Below, one piece after another: positions 1 to 12,100 of a stretch of 64,000 nt of DNA. The stretch spans positions 42,673,402 through 42,737,401 of the forward strand of contig OV121086.1 in NCBI GenBank assembly GCA_921293015.1, given 5' to 3'. Position 1 is the stretch's first letter; the number at the start of each line of letters is the position of its first letter. The notes under the pieces are model-generated. The model was not told the DNA's origin and made no database searches. It was given only the letters and a program-made list of their open reading frames with translations. The DNA is from Phorcus lineatus. Its lineage: Eukaryota; Mollusca; Gastropoda; Trochida; Trochidae. The position numbers were made by a program, and so were the translations under genes.

Positions 1-367
1 AGACTCGTTGTTACTTTGTTCAAAGCGAGCTGCCGTTGTTCATCTATCGTTAGCAGTGACACGTCAAATTTAGCTATGACGCGTCAAGTGTTCAGTGACA
101 GAGAATATTGTAACTGCGTTTTGATGTGTCAAGTTGTTTGCCTGTCATTGTTTATCAAATCTTTGTACATTAAACCATATGAAAAAATATGAACTCATAT
201 TTCTGTTACGTTGGGCTCTTTGATCCTTTTACAGTTATAACGTGGCCTATGTTTCAGACAAAAGAGGCAGTATATTATTGAGCAGAATGTATTCATGCGC
301 GCTAACGTCTTTCAGTGATCATTTTGAGGTCTTCGAAGAACAAGTTTCCTATTTTCCTGTGTGTAAT

Positions 368-540
368 AAATAGATCACAAAACTCGTGGGTGTTGAATAT
401 GGAGAATATTCCAACTCAATTCTTTTTAAACATTTCGATTTATTCACTCGCTTTTGCTCGTGAATAAATCAAAACGTTTAAAAATATCTTGTTGGAATAT
501 TTTCCATATTCAACACCCTCTCGTTTTGTAATCTCTATTT
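368..540. repeat. Palindromic MITE-like inverted repeat
   Basis: The two arms (about 368-413 and 491-540) are near-perfect reverse complements around a GGTGTTGAATATGG core. A second, inner palindrome (GATTTATTCAC and GTGAATAAATC) sits at the centre, so the whole 173 bp could fold into one hairpin. This resembles a small non-autonomous DNA transposon (MITE). No target-site duplication could be assigned with confidence. Confidence 0.7.
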
Positions 541-688
541 GCTAAGTGAATTTATCGTTATCTCCAACATAAACATTATTTTTACCCTGTAACATTGTAA
601 GATAAAAGTTGAGCACTGTTACTCTTAATGGTGAAATAGTTGGCTTTTTTGTTCTCAGTTTAAGAGATTAATCCCATTACATCACTGA

Positions 689-933
689 GGTGTTGATGAT
701 GATGATGATGAAAATGATGATAATTATAAGAATAATGTTGGTGTTGGTGATGATTGTTATAAAAATGATAAAGATGATTTTAAGAATGATAATGGCTATG
801 AGATTGATGAAGACTAATTTTTTTTTTAATGAAATGATGGGGACGGTTATGACAATGATGAAGATGGTTTTAAGAATGTTGATTGTTATGATGGCAATGC
901 AAACAATTATTGTTATGATAAAAACAGTGCTGG

Positions 934-970
<37 letters not shown>

Positions 971-978
971 AATGGTGA
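689..978. repeat. GAT/ATG trinucleotide microsatellite, imperfect
   Basis: Two blocks of ATG/GAT repeats (about 692-722 and 930-970) are joined by degenerate ATG-rich sequence. The Met-rich and Ile-rich reading frames across it are by-products of the repeat. It sits directly upstream of the branch/acceptor region of the G-alpha last intron. Confidence 0.9.
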
Positions 979-993
979 TCTGAATCTTTTCAG

Positions 994-1184
994 GTCCTAA
1001 CAATTACGAGGAAGCTGCAGCCTACATCCAGCTGCAGTTTGAGAATCTGAACAAGCGGAAAGATACTAAGGAGATCTACACTCACTTCACCTGCGCCACA
1101 GACACCAACAACGTGCAGTTCGTCTTTGACGCCGTCACGGACGTAATCATCAAGAACAACCTCAAAGATTGTGGACTCTTCTAA
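994..1184 (+). CDS. GNAI: G protein alpha subunit, Gi class: last coding exon
   Basis: This exon encodes the final 62 complete codons plus stop of a heterotrimeric G-protein alpha subunit of the Gi class. Such proteins are membrane-anchored GTPases that inhibit adenylyl cyclase downstream of GPCRs. After CAG at 991-993 the exon opens with GT, completing a split Gly codon, and reads [12 protein letters not shown]. It includes FTCATDT, whose TCAT motif contacts the guanine ring, and ends [12 protein letters not shown] then TAA (1182-1184). The KDCGLF end separates Gi from Go (RGCGLY) and Gq. The Cys four residues from the end is the pertussis-toxin ADP-ribosylation site in this family. The intron position just after a PEYxG-type Gly matches vertebrate GNAI genes. 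The rest of the gene lies upstream of the window. Confidence 0.96.
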
Positions 1185-4100
1185 GCATGTTAGTATCTCT
1201 CTTTGGGAGGTTTTTTGTTCTTGATGTAAAATTCAGCAGTCATTTTAAGTTAAAATAAGATGATGGTTACAAGTTGAATATATGCACTTGTGAATTTTTA
1301 TGCAAAAAGGGCATGCTTGACTTGAGTGAAAAGCTTTTTGTTTGGTTTTGATTTGACTATCCAAACTCAGTTCTCTAAAAGACAGAGATGAGAAAATTTA
1401 GATTAAAGTTGATGTTGACTTTTTTTAAAGGGAAAATACTGTGGTTAAGTTGCCTCATGATTTGATCACATTTCAAATTTTTCACAAAGAAATTATTGTC
1501 TTAATTGTCTGAGACTTATTTTGTTAAATCACTCAAGAACACAAATTATTAGTTTATATTTTCAGGGTGGGCAGGCATATCACATTGATAGGATATTATA
1601 TATTTATAAAAATTTCATCTTCATTTCAGGGCGTGGCAGTGTCAAGTAGATCGTCATGAAAATATACTGCTTCCTGTCAGGAATGTGAAAATCATTCAGC
1701 ACTATTGTAATACAACGTCATCTTTCTTTAACTGAAGGCCATTTGTGACATCATCTTCAATGAGCGCCCCATTGTGACAATGTTGACTGTGAAGCTATCA
1801 GACATCTGTCGTTGTGCTGGATGTGGTGTTTATAACGATGGTCAACATAAGGAGCAAGCTGCCATGTGGACAATCTTTCTTTGACATTGCGGCAATCATC
1901 CAGTCAAGAATTTCTTTCATATTTTCTAAACCATGTCAACTATCACCAAATACTGGAGACTGGATTGACAAAGAAGAGTCACTCATAATGTCTTTACATT
2001 TACATCTTTAACTTGTGTCCCATGCAAAGAAGTATATGCATGGTATTGGTTGAGTCTGATATTGTACTTTTGTTGGCTTTTATCAAAGCTCTGGATGTTG
2101 TCAAACCAACACCTTTTTTTAACGGTATCCTAACCAGAGTTTTATGAAAGTCTCAATTTTATTTCATAAGAGAAAAGAAGGAATCAAATCTATTGGGAGA
2201 TACGAAATCAAAATGAACAAAATATTTCTTTAGTGAACAAAATAATTCTGTATCCCAAATTTATTAGTTCATTGTTGAACATTTTCTGTGCATTTTACAT
2301 TTTTAAAGAATGTAAATCAAACATTTTGTCTGTGTTGGTTTTGATGACCATTTTATTGTTGGACATTCATTGTTTCAAACAAATTAGTGCAATCATGAAT
2401 ATGTACAGTCTATACCTCTAGTTGCTTTGTAAATTTAGCTCTTATCATAGCAAGATTATATCCATTTGCTATTAAGAATAAAAAAAGGAAGTACAAATTT
2501 CCAAATTAGATCTGTAAGTTGTTCAGTCCTAATTGGTTTGATCACAAATTCCTGTACAATACTGTATGTTTAGGTTGTTGATTTGGCAAATGAGTGCAAT
2601 TAATGGTTTCAGTAGGTTTGGTTTGAATAGGATTGCATCGCAGTTTTTCAAGATGAGCTTAAAATTAGTTTTGACCTGTGAAATTGTTAAATGCATTTAT
2701 TTAGAGTGCTGTCACTAGAATTATATTACTACAATGTTCTTTAAAGTTTCTTCCAGTGAAAACTTAATTTTCAAACATGATAACTTCAACCAGTAAACTA
2801 ACCAGTATGTTATTATGTTTCTTTGATCTGAGTTGTCATTGTTTTAAAATGAATATTAATTCAAAATCTAAGTGAATGACATTAGTAAATCAAATCAAAT
2901 TGTTGATATATATTGTGTCGTTCGCCAGAGATGATATGTATTGCAATGAATTATTCTGTACAGTAGCATATGAAATGTATGTATTAAAAGTAATGTCACG
3001 CTTGTAATTGATATGTATCGCATATAATCTTGTACAGCTGTCATATTGTCTGTTCACCAGCAACTATGGTAACTGCTTCATTTGAGCATGATATTCAAAG
3101 GTATTCTACAGTTGCATCTGTTCTATTTCTGAAATTGTGCTTTGAAATACTGTGAATCTGAAAGCAAGAATAATTCCTGTTTTTATGAATTTTGGTATGT
3201 CTTCATGTTTTCATTGTCATTTGAAATATATTTCAGATTTTGATTTCACTTAAGCAAAACGCTGTAGTGATCTTAGACTTTGTTGTGTTTGTATTTTTGT
3301 TGTTCAGTGATGAATCTCGGTTGCCGTCAGTTTCTTTCTCTCAAAAAATAAATATGCAACAATTTAAGACGAAGGCATTGAAATCCTTTAAGGCATAAAG
3401 TCAAGGAAAGATGAACCAAATCAGCATGTTTCTTTCATTTGAATTTGTTGATGGTGACAAAAATGAACCATTCTGAAAGAAATAATTCAAAGATAAGTGA
3501 AACTTACATCTACATATTTTTTTTTGATAATCTGAATTAACCTTTTTATAAATTCATTGAACATATCTGTATTTAAATTGAAGTGGAAGGAAGTTAAATC
3601 AGATCTTGATTTGTCCTCCATTTGAGATTTAAAGAGTATATTTGAGAAGAAATCGGATAGTACAAACATCTTAGTAGGTCTGCCGTAGGGCTAGAGTAAA
3701 GATAATAGCACAGAACTGTATGATACGCAAATAATCAAATAAAAAATTTAAAAATTGCATTGTTCACCAAAAAGAGGATCTGGCCATGGAATGTATCTTT
3801 TAGAGGAAATGGGACCATCAGATAAAATCTTGTTACTAACTGGCACCATGCAAAGGACTCTTGCTACTAACAATTATATTTTTCTTGAATGAGGAGATAT
3901 TTTTGTACTGTAACAAATTACTCCCAAAAACTTTCCTATTAAACCAATTTCTCCCATATTTGACACCAAATAATTTCCTAGATAATCATTCAATTTAATG
4001 GTGACTTAGTAGTAATCAGTCTTTTTGTATATAATGAAAAACTCATTATTTTTTTCCTGCCTTGAATGTCTTCTTCTTTTCATAAAGGATTCAAAATGAA

Positions 4101-4384
4101 TCTCAAACTTAAAAAATCATTGAAAATAGGAATCATATTTCATTCTCAGTCCTATTTTGAATTTCCTTTATCATTGATCTTCCAATTTTCTCACACATTG
4201 TGAAGATATTTTATTTTTGAGTAAAAATCATATTGGTAATGTTTGTATAAAATACTGCTGGTGTGAGGTAAAGATCTTATTTCTTACTCCTCCTTTTATC
4301 AGCATTCCCTCCCTACAGGGTTACCCCATGTTCTATTACTTCTTTTATAACCTCTTTTGTGTTACAAGTTTATATTTCTACAAC

Positions 4385-4612
4385 CCTAGAGACCTGGGCT
4401 TCCTTTCACAAAGCAACAGGTTAACCTTAACTCCCATACTAAACATTACACTAGGGTTACCTGTGAGACTTACAATCACCTTTGGGCTTTGTCAAGGTAG
4501 GGCCAATATGCACAGAGCGCCCTCAGACTAAGGTGTTTGTAACTCAATGTTATAACTATGGGTTAAGGCTACCCTTAGCACCAAGGGGGCTTTATGAAAT
4601 GAGAGCCATTTC
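4385..4612. repeat. Diverged interspersed repeat with inverted arms
   Basis: The left part (GGGCTTCCTTTCACAAAGC, then AGGTTAACCTTAAC) matches the reverse complement of the right part (GGGTTAAGGCTACCC ... GGGGCTTTATGAAATGAG) at many positions. This is the pattern of an old palindromic MITE or fold-back repeat. Identity is moderate and the boundaries are approximate. Confidence 0.4.
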
Positions 4613-5842
4613 TCAGGTTTTAATATGCGCTGTTTCATTTGTCAAAACTACTTTGTAAACAATTTAATTGCTCTCATGTCGCACCCAAGTGGATCAACCT
4701 AAGGTTGGTACAAGCTGTAACATGACAAAAGGCCTTTAAATGATTGTTTGTTACTACCAAAATTTTTGTGTGCCATCAGCTACAGATTTCAAAGTGAGCA
4801 TGTAATTGTCCAAAGGGTTTCAGTTAAACTAGATCATGTGAACTTCAGTTTGTCTAACATAACATATGATATCAGACATGTTTTGATTTAATGAAAATCA
4901 TGAAGGATATATGTAATGCCAATCTAATTGAATTGTTATTTTAAACTAGGGCTTTGATTTTAAAAGCTCTCTTAGTGCTTACATTGTGATAAGCCAGTGT
5001 GTATGATACTTGCAACTATCTGAGATAGCTTAAAAAATCTAGCCCTAGCAGTAGTGGTGTAATTTTCGAGAGGTTACAAGGGAAGATAGGGGCTGAGGAA
5101 ACCTGTGGGGAAGAGAATGTTGCCCCTCTGTACAATCAAAAGCCAAAATGCCTGTTCATGATATATTTGTGCAAACTATCTTGCCATCATTTGCCAAAAG
5201 CCTCAATTGTTTAGTCTGTAAATGCTGTTGAAACAGAGATATATCATGCATAAGGAAATTGGCTTCATTCAAGTGACACGTTTGGAAAGACATAAACATG
5301 TTTTACTAGAAGTAAAGGGATAACTCCTTCTGTCATGTTTAATATTTGAAGACTTAAAACTGACATATGAAATGCAGGAAGAAAGTGGCTTTAGCCAATG
5401 ACACATGTTAGCAAAGAGGTAACTGTTTTAGCGGGGAAATAGGGATAACTCCACATAATAACTCCTTTTGTCATGTTTGATATTCAATACTTAATTAAGG
5501 GAGATTATTTAATAAGGGAAGTTAACTCCTTTCCTTATTACTGGTCAAAGGGATGTAACCCTGGAATACTGTCGTTGATTACTGTCGTTATTCTTTACCA
5601 GAATTATGTGACTTAAGAATTTTGAGAACTATACAATTTTGATTTTTGTACATTATTTACACTTAGTTTGTATGCATGTGCTGCATGCAAGATCTCCATC
5701 TCTGTTTAGTTTATAAGCTCTATTTCCCCTCAGTCTATTCTATCTCTACCCTCTATTTATTTCTCTTTCAGACAGTGTTGGTACTTTTACCACATTTCAT
5801 TGTTTGTATGTGTACTCTGTGATGTAATGCTTGTTGATAGAA

Positions 5843-5848
5843 AATAAA
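5843..5848 (+). promoter_or_regulatory. Candidate polyadenylation signal (AATAAA)
   Basis: AATAAA is followed within 40 bp by T-rich sequence, as expected of a 3' end on the + strand. It is the most distal good signal before the intergenic region and could serve the Galpha-i transcript. The alternative signal is at 3347-3352. Confidence 0.35.
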
Positions 5849-5857
5849 TTTTAGATG

Positions 5858-8386
5858 AATTACAAAGATTTTGATTATTTTTTAATACCAATTGTTAGTC
5901 TCAATGAAGGTTGGGTAATTTCGACAGTCATTGAAAGTATGATCAGTTGAGAGAATGGAGTATCCCACATTACAATTGATATTGAATTTCATTTCTCAGT
6001 TTAACTACAAGATTTTCATAAATTTAAGTATCTAAAGAAAAAACATATAATTAATTGAATTATTTTGTTTTGACACTGTAAGATAATGCTTCTATCATTA
6101 AATACCATTTTTTCGGAAACGCTGTCAACAATCGGACACCTTTGGCTGGTTAGAGAACTAGGGGACAGGTTGGGCAACAAGTATAGTGTTAAATGGGGTG
6201 TGTTATTTCGACTGTATCATAAACCATGATTGACAGAAAACGGGCATAACCAAGTAACTTAGCGAAGGAACTGTCAAACACCAGACGAAGTTTGTAATGC
6301 TTTAATCACAAACAATTAATTCAAAAGCATGCGATATGTGATCATACAATGTTTTCCAAAGATTCCAGATCATGCTTATATTATCCGTCGGCCTTGCATA
6401 GTCTGAATTTATAATTTTCACATTTTCTTCTTAAATTGATGCATTCCAAAAGTGAAGGGAATTACCTGCACCAAGGAGATTATACTTTGCACATTTGTTC
6501 CTGACCCCTCTATATGGTCAGATCCAAAAATGGAAGTTGCTTCACATCCAAATTGAGTGAAGTTAATTTGATTTGTCTTCAAGTTAGGAATGCATTTTAA
6601 AATCACCTAGCACAGAGAAATTCTTGTCCATATCAATTCAATCGAATTTAGCCATTCACCGTTGACAACGATCTTTGATCCAAACTATGTTTAAACTGCT
6701 GTCATATCTGCGAACATTTTCTTTTTTATCAAGCAACATTGAATTTACCACTTTGTGTCCATTGAAGTTAGATGTTTCGTGTTTATTGACTTACAAGGCA
6801 AAACTCTTCCCAATCAAAATCGTCGGTAAGCTGCTACAGATAAAATAGGCTTCGGACTCAAAACTGCGGGCGCGAAGTCATCTCATAAGCTACAGTTGCT
6901 TCGCCAAAATAGGCTCTTTGATACCCTGACATCGCCTTTTTAGAAACTAGATGATACTGGGAGAAGAGGTTATTTAGCTACAGTTCTGCAGCTATCATCG
7001 CCAATCAAAAGAAGTGTATAATCTGAACTACGAACTTCCAAGAACTGATAAAATCCCAAAATCAGCTCCACAACATCGTGTAATTTTAAACAACATATAA
7101 ACTGAAACGTTGCTGCCGTGTGATAATCAATTGTTATGCCTTTTCAGCTCATTTGGCTTATAGCATGGCCATCCGGAACTTTTCACTCTTTAAAATTATC
7201 CCCCAAACTGTAACCCAAAAGATGATGATGGGCACGTGCCTTGTACCACAGGGACTTGTATCGCCTAAAATGAGAATATTATTATATAATCAAAATTGAA
7301 AAAATGATATCTCATATCTATAAATACAGATATATTTCCCTGTGAAATCAACGCCAATGCCGCAATGCATGATATTCTTAAACAGTAACAATTATATAGC
7401 AATTATAGAGCTAATTCTAAAGTTTTCAACAGCTAATCTCATTGTATGGTAATGTTTCATTGATACATCGATACAACTCTTTAAACGACGATTCTTCAGT
7501 GCATGCTTTACCTTGAGAGTTTCAGTGGCAGTCATGGTTCATTGTATTCTTTGAGGGTTTCAGTGGCAATGTTATAGCGCATGCTTTTCTTTGAGAGTTT
7601 CAATGATAGTTTAACAGTGCATGCATTTCTTTGAGGGTTTCAATGGCAATTCTACAGTGCAATCTTTTTTTGACATTTACAATGGTAACACCACATTATA
7701 CGGTATCCTTTGACGACTCAACGGTAAAACCAACGTGCAAATTATTTGAAGAGTTTTACCGAAATACCACCATACATTTTTTTCTTTGAGGGTTACAACG
7801 ATAATAACTATCAAAATGTATGGTATCCGGCGTCAGTAGTAATACCGCTTTACAAAGTCTTCCTTTTAACCCAATGATGTAAAGGTTTATAAAAGTCTCC
7901 AACTGCAGGAAGGGAAAATTTGGAGCTGTGTTCTCAAATATCTGACATGACTTTGAATTGAATAACATGAAATACACCTAAAACTCTATACCAATTTGTT
8001 TCAAGGAAACCAGTTTTGGGGGCCACCCTTTTTACGGTCGATTTTTTAAACTAATTCCAAGAGGGGGTTAGGAGCCGGGGTCGAATCAAATAATTGGGGT
8101 ATCTAAATAAAAAATATAAGGAGCCCTCTTAAGAGTAGAAAATATTGGTTGCCACTCTTTTTAAAAATTCATATAATATATTGAACCAATTATATTACGG
8201 TTACAAATCTTTTCGCCCGGGTAGGCCTACTGTGTGTTAGTCTAGTGTGTCTGAAATAATTGATACCCCATGGTAAGGGCATGATTCACGATCATCAACC
8301 GAAACAATGTAAAAAAGGAGGCAAACGATGAATGTTGTATATTTTATACTCTTTTTGGTTGACACGTACATCGCTGATCAGCCACT
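5858..8386. other. Intergenic spacer, nothing coding seen
   Basis: Sequence between the probable Galpha-i 3' end and the element before SSUH2. Apart from the tandem repeat at 7498-7690 no gene, RNA or recognisable mobile element is visible. The short reading frames at 6418 and 7756 (minus) lack family resemblance. Confidence 0.5.
7498..7690. repeat. Degenerate tandem repeat, about 37-42 bp unit, five copies
   Basis: Copies begin near 7498, 7540, 7578, 7615 and 7655. Each has the form CAGTGCATGC, TTCTTTGAGGGTTTCA, then ATGGCAAT with substitutions. The last copies fade into further weak copies towards 7800. This looks like an ageing minisatellite. Confidence 0.75.
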
Positions 8387-8986
8387 GTACCGGGAATTCT
8401 CGTATTTAAGCCCTGCCGCTATTAAGCCCATTGGCTTAATAACGAGTTTATATTTCGAATTAAAGCTCATGGGCTTAAATTTGAAATTAATTTTAGAGTG
8501 GTCTCCCTTTCAAAATTTCAAACCGCAGGTACTTACTTTGACGGCATCGCGCCGAATCGGTGATTATAACACTGTCAGTGCCGTGAGAGGGTTTCCCATT
8601 TTCAAAACCCACTGGACTCCCATCGCAGATGACATACTGAGCACTAAATGTGACAATTTGATTGCCTATGATCGATACTCAGTGGCTGTCGAGTGTAAAA
8701 CGTCATTGTCGAGCATATTCCGATTGAGCAAAGCAAATTATATGTAACTTTCCATTCGCAATTTATACGTGACGGGGAATCAAAATTGTGTTTTACAACC
8801 ATTCATGTTTATCAATTTGATTTAATTGATTTCGTTCCTTTAAAGAGTATAAATTAACCATGTTTTTTGTCGTTTACCTCTTTTCTAATTTAAGCCCACG
8901 GCTTAATTTAAGTTGAAATGTTTCAACACTCACTAGGGCAAAATTCGAAATTAAGCCCTGGGCTTAAATACGAGAATTCCCGGTAC
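8387..8986. mobile_element. Non-autonomous DNA transposon with 27-bp perfect TIRs
   Basis: Positions 8387-8413 and 8960-8986 are exact reverse complements over 27 bp (left end starts GTACCGGGAATTCTCG, right end finishes in its complement). Extra inverted TTAAGCCC motifs lie just inside each end. The element is 600 bp long and has no complete transposase. It carries a decayed protein-domain fragment in its middle. No convincing target-site duplication is visible, so the superfamily is not assigned. Its right end is 172 bp from the SSUH2 start codon, so it may overlap that gene's promoter or 5' UTR. Confidence 0.85.
8574..8810 (+). pseudogene. HIRAN-like domain remnant inside the TIR element (frameshifted)
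   Basis: In the frame starting at 8574 the translation contains VRGFPIFKTHWTP, then an N-x-x-x-D-R-Y-S-V-A-V stretch. This resembles the VRGYHVYKxIWxP ... NxxDxYAVAV pattern of HIRAN-like domains found in many invertebrate transposon-associated proteins. Near 8700 the match moves to another frame (from 8705), which continues HIPIEQSKLY and then a D-G-E-S segment, matching the GHxPRxxSxLY half of the domain. One frameshift therefore splits the domain. The assignment rests on motif recall only; no search was run. Confidence 0.4.
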
Positions 8987-9158
8987 ACACCACACATGGT
9001 CGTCCAGTAAACAAGGGAGAGGTCAGAGTGTAATGTTCCATATAATACTTCATATCGGATTGCAGTCCTCTTGTTATTGCTCAACGGAATGATTAGCGTT
9101 GCTAGTGGCAACATCCGCGGACGCTATCTGGTGTTACCTGATTTCGTGAGTTGAGAAC

Positions 9159-9168
9159 ATGGCTGTCA
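9159..9168 (+). CDS. SSUH2: SSUH2 exon 1, coding part (start codon)
   Basis: ATGGCTGTCA is followed by a perfect GTAAGT donor at 9169. The leftover A joins AT of exon 2 to make Asn (M-A-V-N-Y-G-H). No other in-frame ATG upstream of exon 2 has a suitable donor nearby. The 5' UTR start is not determined. Confidence 0.7.
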
Positions 9169-12100
9169 GTAAGTACCGTTTTTATCATGTGAGATTTAAT
9201 ATTTTAGAATAATGCTTGTGTCATTGCTTAATATTTTCTAATTTTCATCATTATGATGTATTGTTTGTATATATACGTTTATTCTGTTTTGCTGTTGCAC
9301 TTCTAGTCATTAATTTGGATATCATATAGTCATATAAACGTCATTATTGTCGTAAGATAGCATAGAATAATTTTTTCGTTGGTAGAGATAAAAAGCTATC
9401 TTAAAACTAATGCAGCTACGGTTGTTTGAATACATTATGTAAAGGTTTGTGAAGCGATAAGCTTATCCAATGTGTAATCTATCCGTTTAATAAACATGAT
9501 ACAACCATTAGAAAACATGGCAATTAATACCGTCTCATTTCTTGATTAAAAAGATACATGATCATATATGTCATTCGTAAAATTGTAACTCTCTCCTTCA
9601 CTTTAGATAAACATGCAATTTTGCCAAATATGATACACCTATATATTTGAGCTTTAAATTACCTTTGTGAGAGATCATAGTATTATGTCATGAGTTAGTT
9701 AAAGGACGATAAGCCAATCCCATATAGAATAATTTGAAATCTAAACTACCTGTTTTTTAATAACTATACAGAGTGATAGTTTCCACATATTTAATTCAAA
9801 GGTCGATGTATAGGCGAAGCAATATAAGTGCTCAACATATAGTTTTGTCTAAAACTTCTTTTATGATTCAGGGCCTTGTGATACTACGAAAAGATATGTT
9901 TCAAAAACACGCATGATCTATTGTCTAATGGTAACATGAAACTATTTACATTTCTCAACAACGGAGAGAATCCACTGATTGTAGTAGCAGCGATCAGATC
10001 AGACGTCGTTCACCATTTTACCTGTTCCTGTTATTGATATCAGATGTATTATCCTTTGTGTTATCTTAGATCAAGGATGGCTGGAACTCAAGATGAAGAG
10101 TAGGAATATGATTAAGATAAACCCTTATGTTCGCCATTATTGATCGCTTAGTAACGAGTCATTTGTCACTAACCAGTATAGGATTCACCTGTACAAGAGA
10201 CGCTCCGGGTCATTGACGGTTCTAACCAGTTCAGGATTCGAAATGAAGTACAATATCTTATGGATATTCAGCTTCATAATTAACTGATTAGTTACGTTCC
10301 TTCTACCGTTTGAAAAGCATATGGACCAAAGAGATATATAGCATTGTACATTTATACAGCAACAACATAATGAGATTGACAACGAGTAGCAATAACAACA
10401 GGCTTATATGATGTACATGAAAGACAACAGCAATCACGATAGAACATACATGAATAAGGTTTGAAGTTGAGGGATAAACTATAATGGGGGAGAGTAAGTG
10501 TGAAACCAGTGAGATGGGAGGTGCGAGTGAAGGAGGGCAGATCTGGGTATAAAGCGCAACCAGTTAGAGCGTCGGTTATGGGATAAACCAGAGTGGAGAA
10601 GCAAGATAGGGTACTGGAGATTATTAGGATTATTCTGTATAGGACACGCTTCGGAGTCACTGACGGTTCAATAGAACCATGTTAGAATTGAGTTAGAAAG
10701 CGTTACTGGCGACGTAGTTTCAAACTGTTTGTTCCCGTTATGACTTGGGTTCTTTCACTTGCACGGTGCGCACATGATTCTTCCATGACAAAAGTACGTC
10801 GCGGATGTGAAACCTTATTGATTGTTTTAAATAATGACGGGGTCCGTGTTGCTAATTTCCACACTGGGGTACTTTCAAAGCACCGGCAAATTTAATCGCT
10901 ATAAAATAGCTTGAAATGTAAGGAGAGCTTAAAGTGAACCGGTTACCAAGCCATTACTTGGTGCGCAAGAGTCCTTACTTTAAATCCATTAATGCCCAAA
11001 TGTTTTTGTGAAGTAAAATTGTTTCCTCTCATGTACGCTACTTTCAAGTGGACTTAAACGGCTGTTATGTTACAATTTTGGCTATTATTTAGAAATTAAG
11101 TCAAGAAAATTACGAAGTACTCAACATTGTCACGTCCCATTAATTGGACAGTTGGTTCAAAATACAGGACAAGGATATGTATAAAGCAAGTGAGGAGACG
11201 AACTAATTTAAGGCCTTGTTCATATGCCATCAATTACTCATATACGTAAATTTACTTATAAAAGCAAATTTGCTTATATGAGTAAAAGTAAATTTACTAT
11301 GCGTTCACATGGCAAAAATGTGGCGGGTGCAAAACGCATTTGCTTATATAAGTATTTGTAATCTGTATTCCCTTGAGCTGTGAAGATGCAAACACTTCTT
11401 TTGTCATACAAAATGTGTTTTTTTTCCTTCTTTCTTGGGTACTGGTTTTGGTATAGTACTTATTCAAGAGAGTTGAATATGGGTGAAACCGAGATCACAA
11501 CATTGTTGGTATTTTGTTGTCAAAGAAACATTCACAAATAACTGAGTAAAGCATTTGATTATGACAAAGACGGCATTTGACATTCTGTGTCGAGAACTGG
11601 AACCTGAACTGTCATCAAACTACACAGGTCAGCCTGTGCGAGAGTGACTAGAACTTGACAGCAAAGTTGCTATCACAGTTTAGTGGCTCGCTTCCTCGGC
11701 TGAATACTGGACCATAGGAAATCTGTTTGGTGTCGGCAAGTCAACGGTCTGGATATGTGTTCTGGAAGTGTGTGATGCTATAGAGGAGACAATGTTGACA
11801 AAATATGTGTCAAAGGATTTGAATCAGTTTGAATCATGGGGGTTTCCTAATTGTGCGAGGGCTCCTGAAAGAACCAATATTTCTATCATCGCTCCAGACC
11901 ATGCCCACGGCGACTACCTGAATCGAAAGGCGTTTTACTCAGTGATTCTACAAGCTGTTTGTGACCATAGGTACATATTTACATATTTCTGACTAACAGA
12001 ACTAAACCTTAGCCTCTCTCAGACCACGTTTAATATCCGCCTGAGTCACGCCCGTATGACAATAGAAGTACATTTGCGAGACTTAAAGGTAGATGGCGTT

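Larger units (their letters stand above)
1..993 (+). other. Intron upstream of the Galpha-i last exon
   Basis: Non-coding, AT-rich sequence ending in a pyrimidine-rich acceptor (TTTTCAG at 987-993) just before the recognisable G-alpha exon. It contains the inverted repeat at 368-540 and a GAT/ATG microsatellite from about 690 to 975. No other exon is seen. The earlier G-alpha exons must lie left of the window. Confidence 0.75.
1185..5857 (+). other. Probable Galpha-i 3' UTR and downstream spacer
   Basis: AT-rich sequence after the G-alpha stop codon with no supportable coding region. AATAAA signals occur at 3347-3352 and 5843-5848; the second is followed by T-rich sequence and could mark the end of a long 3' UTR. 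Which signal is used cannot be told from sequence. Short open frames at 1814, 2233 and 4217 look spurious. Confidence 0.5.

Noticed and set aside
677..1003. Ile-rich (minus) and Met-rich (plus) open frames
   Set aside because: They are translations of a GAT/ATG microsatellite with no complexity or family signature.
1620..1700. Acceptor-like TTTCAG after the Galpha-i stop, suggesting another exon
   Set aside because: No coding continuation or donor in phase; lies within the probable 3' UTR.
4217..4531. 104-codon frame
   Set aside because: Low-complexity start, overlaps a diverged interspersed repeat, no recognisable domain or splice context.
8328..8747. 139-codon frame taken as a gene
   Set aside because: It starts outside the TIR element and runs into it. 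Only the HIRAN-like part has meaning, and that part is frameshifted.
10185..10695. Pair of similar segments in SSUH2 intron 1 considered as LTRs
   Set aside because: Only about 70 bp each with moderate identity and no retroelement coding sequence between them; left as a minor repeat.
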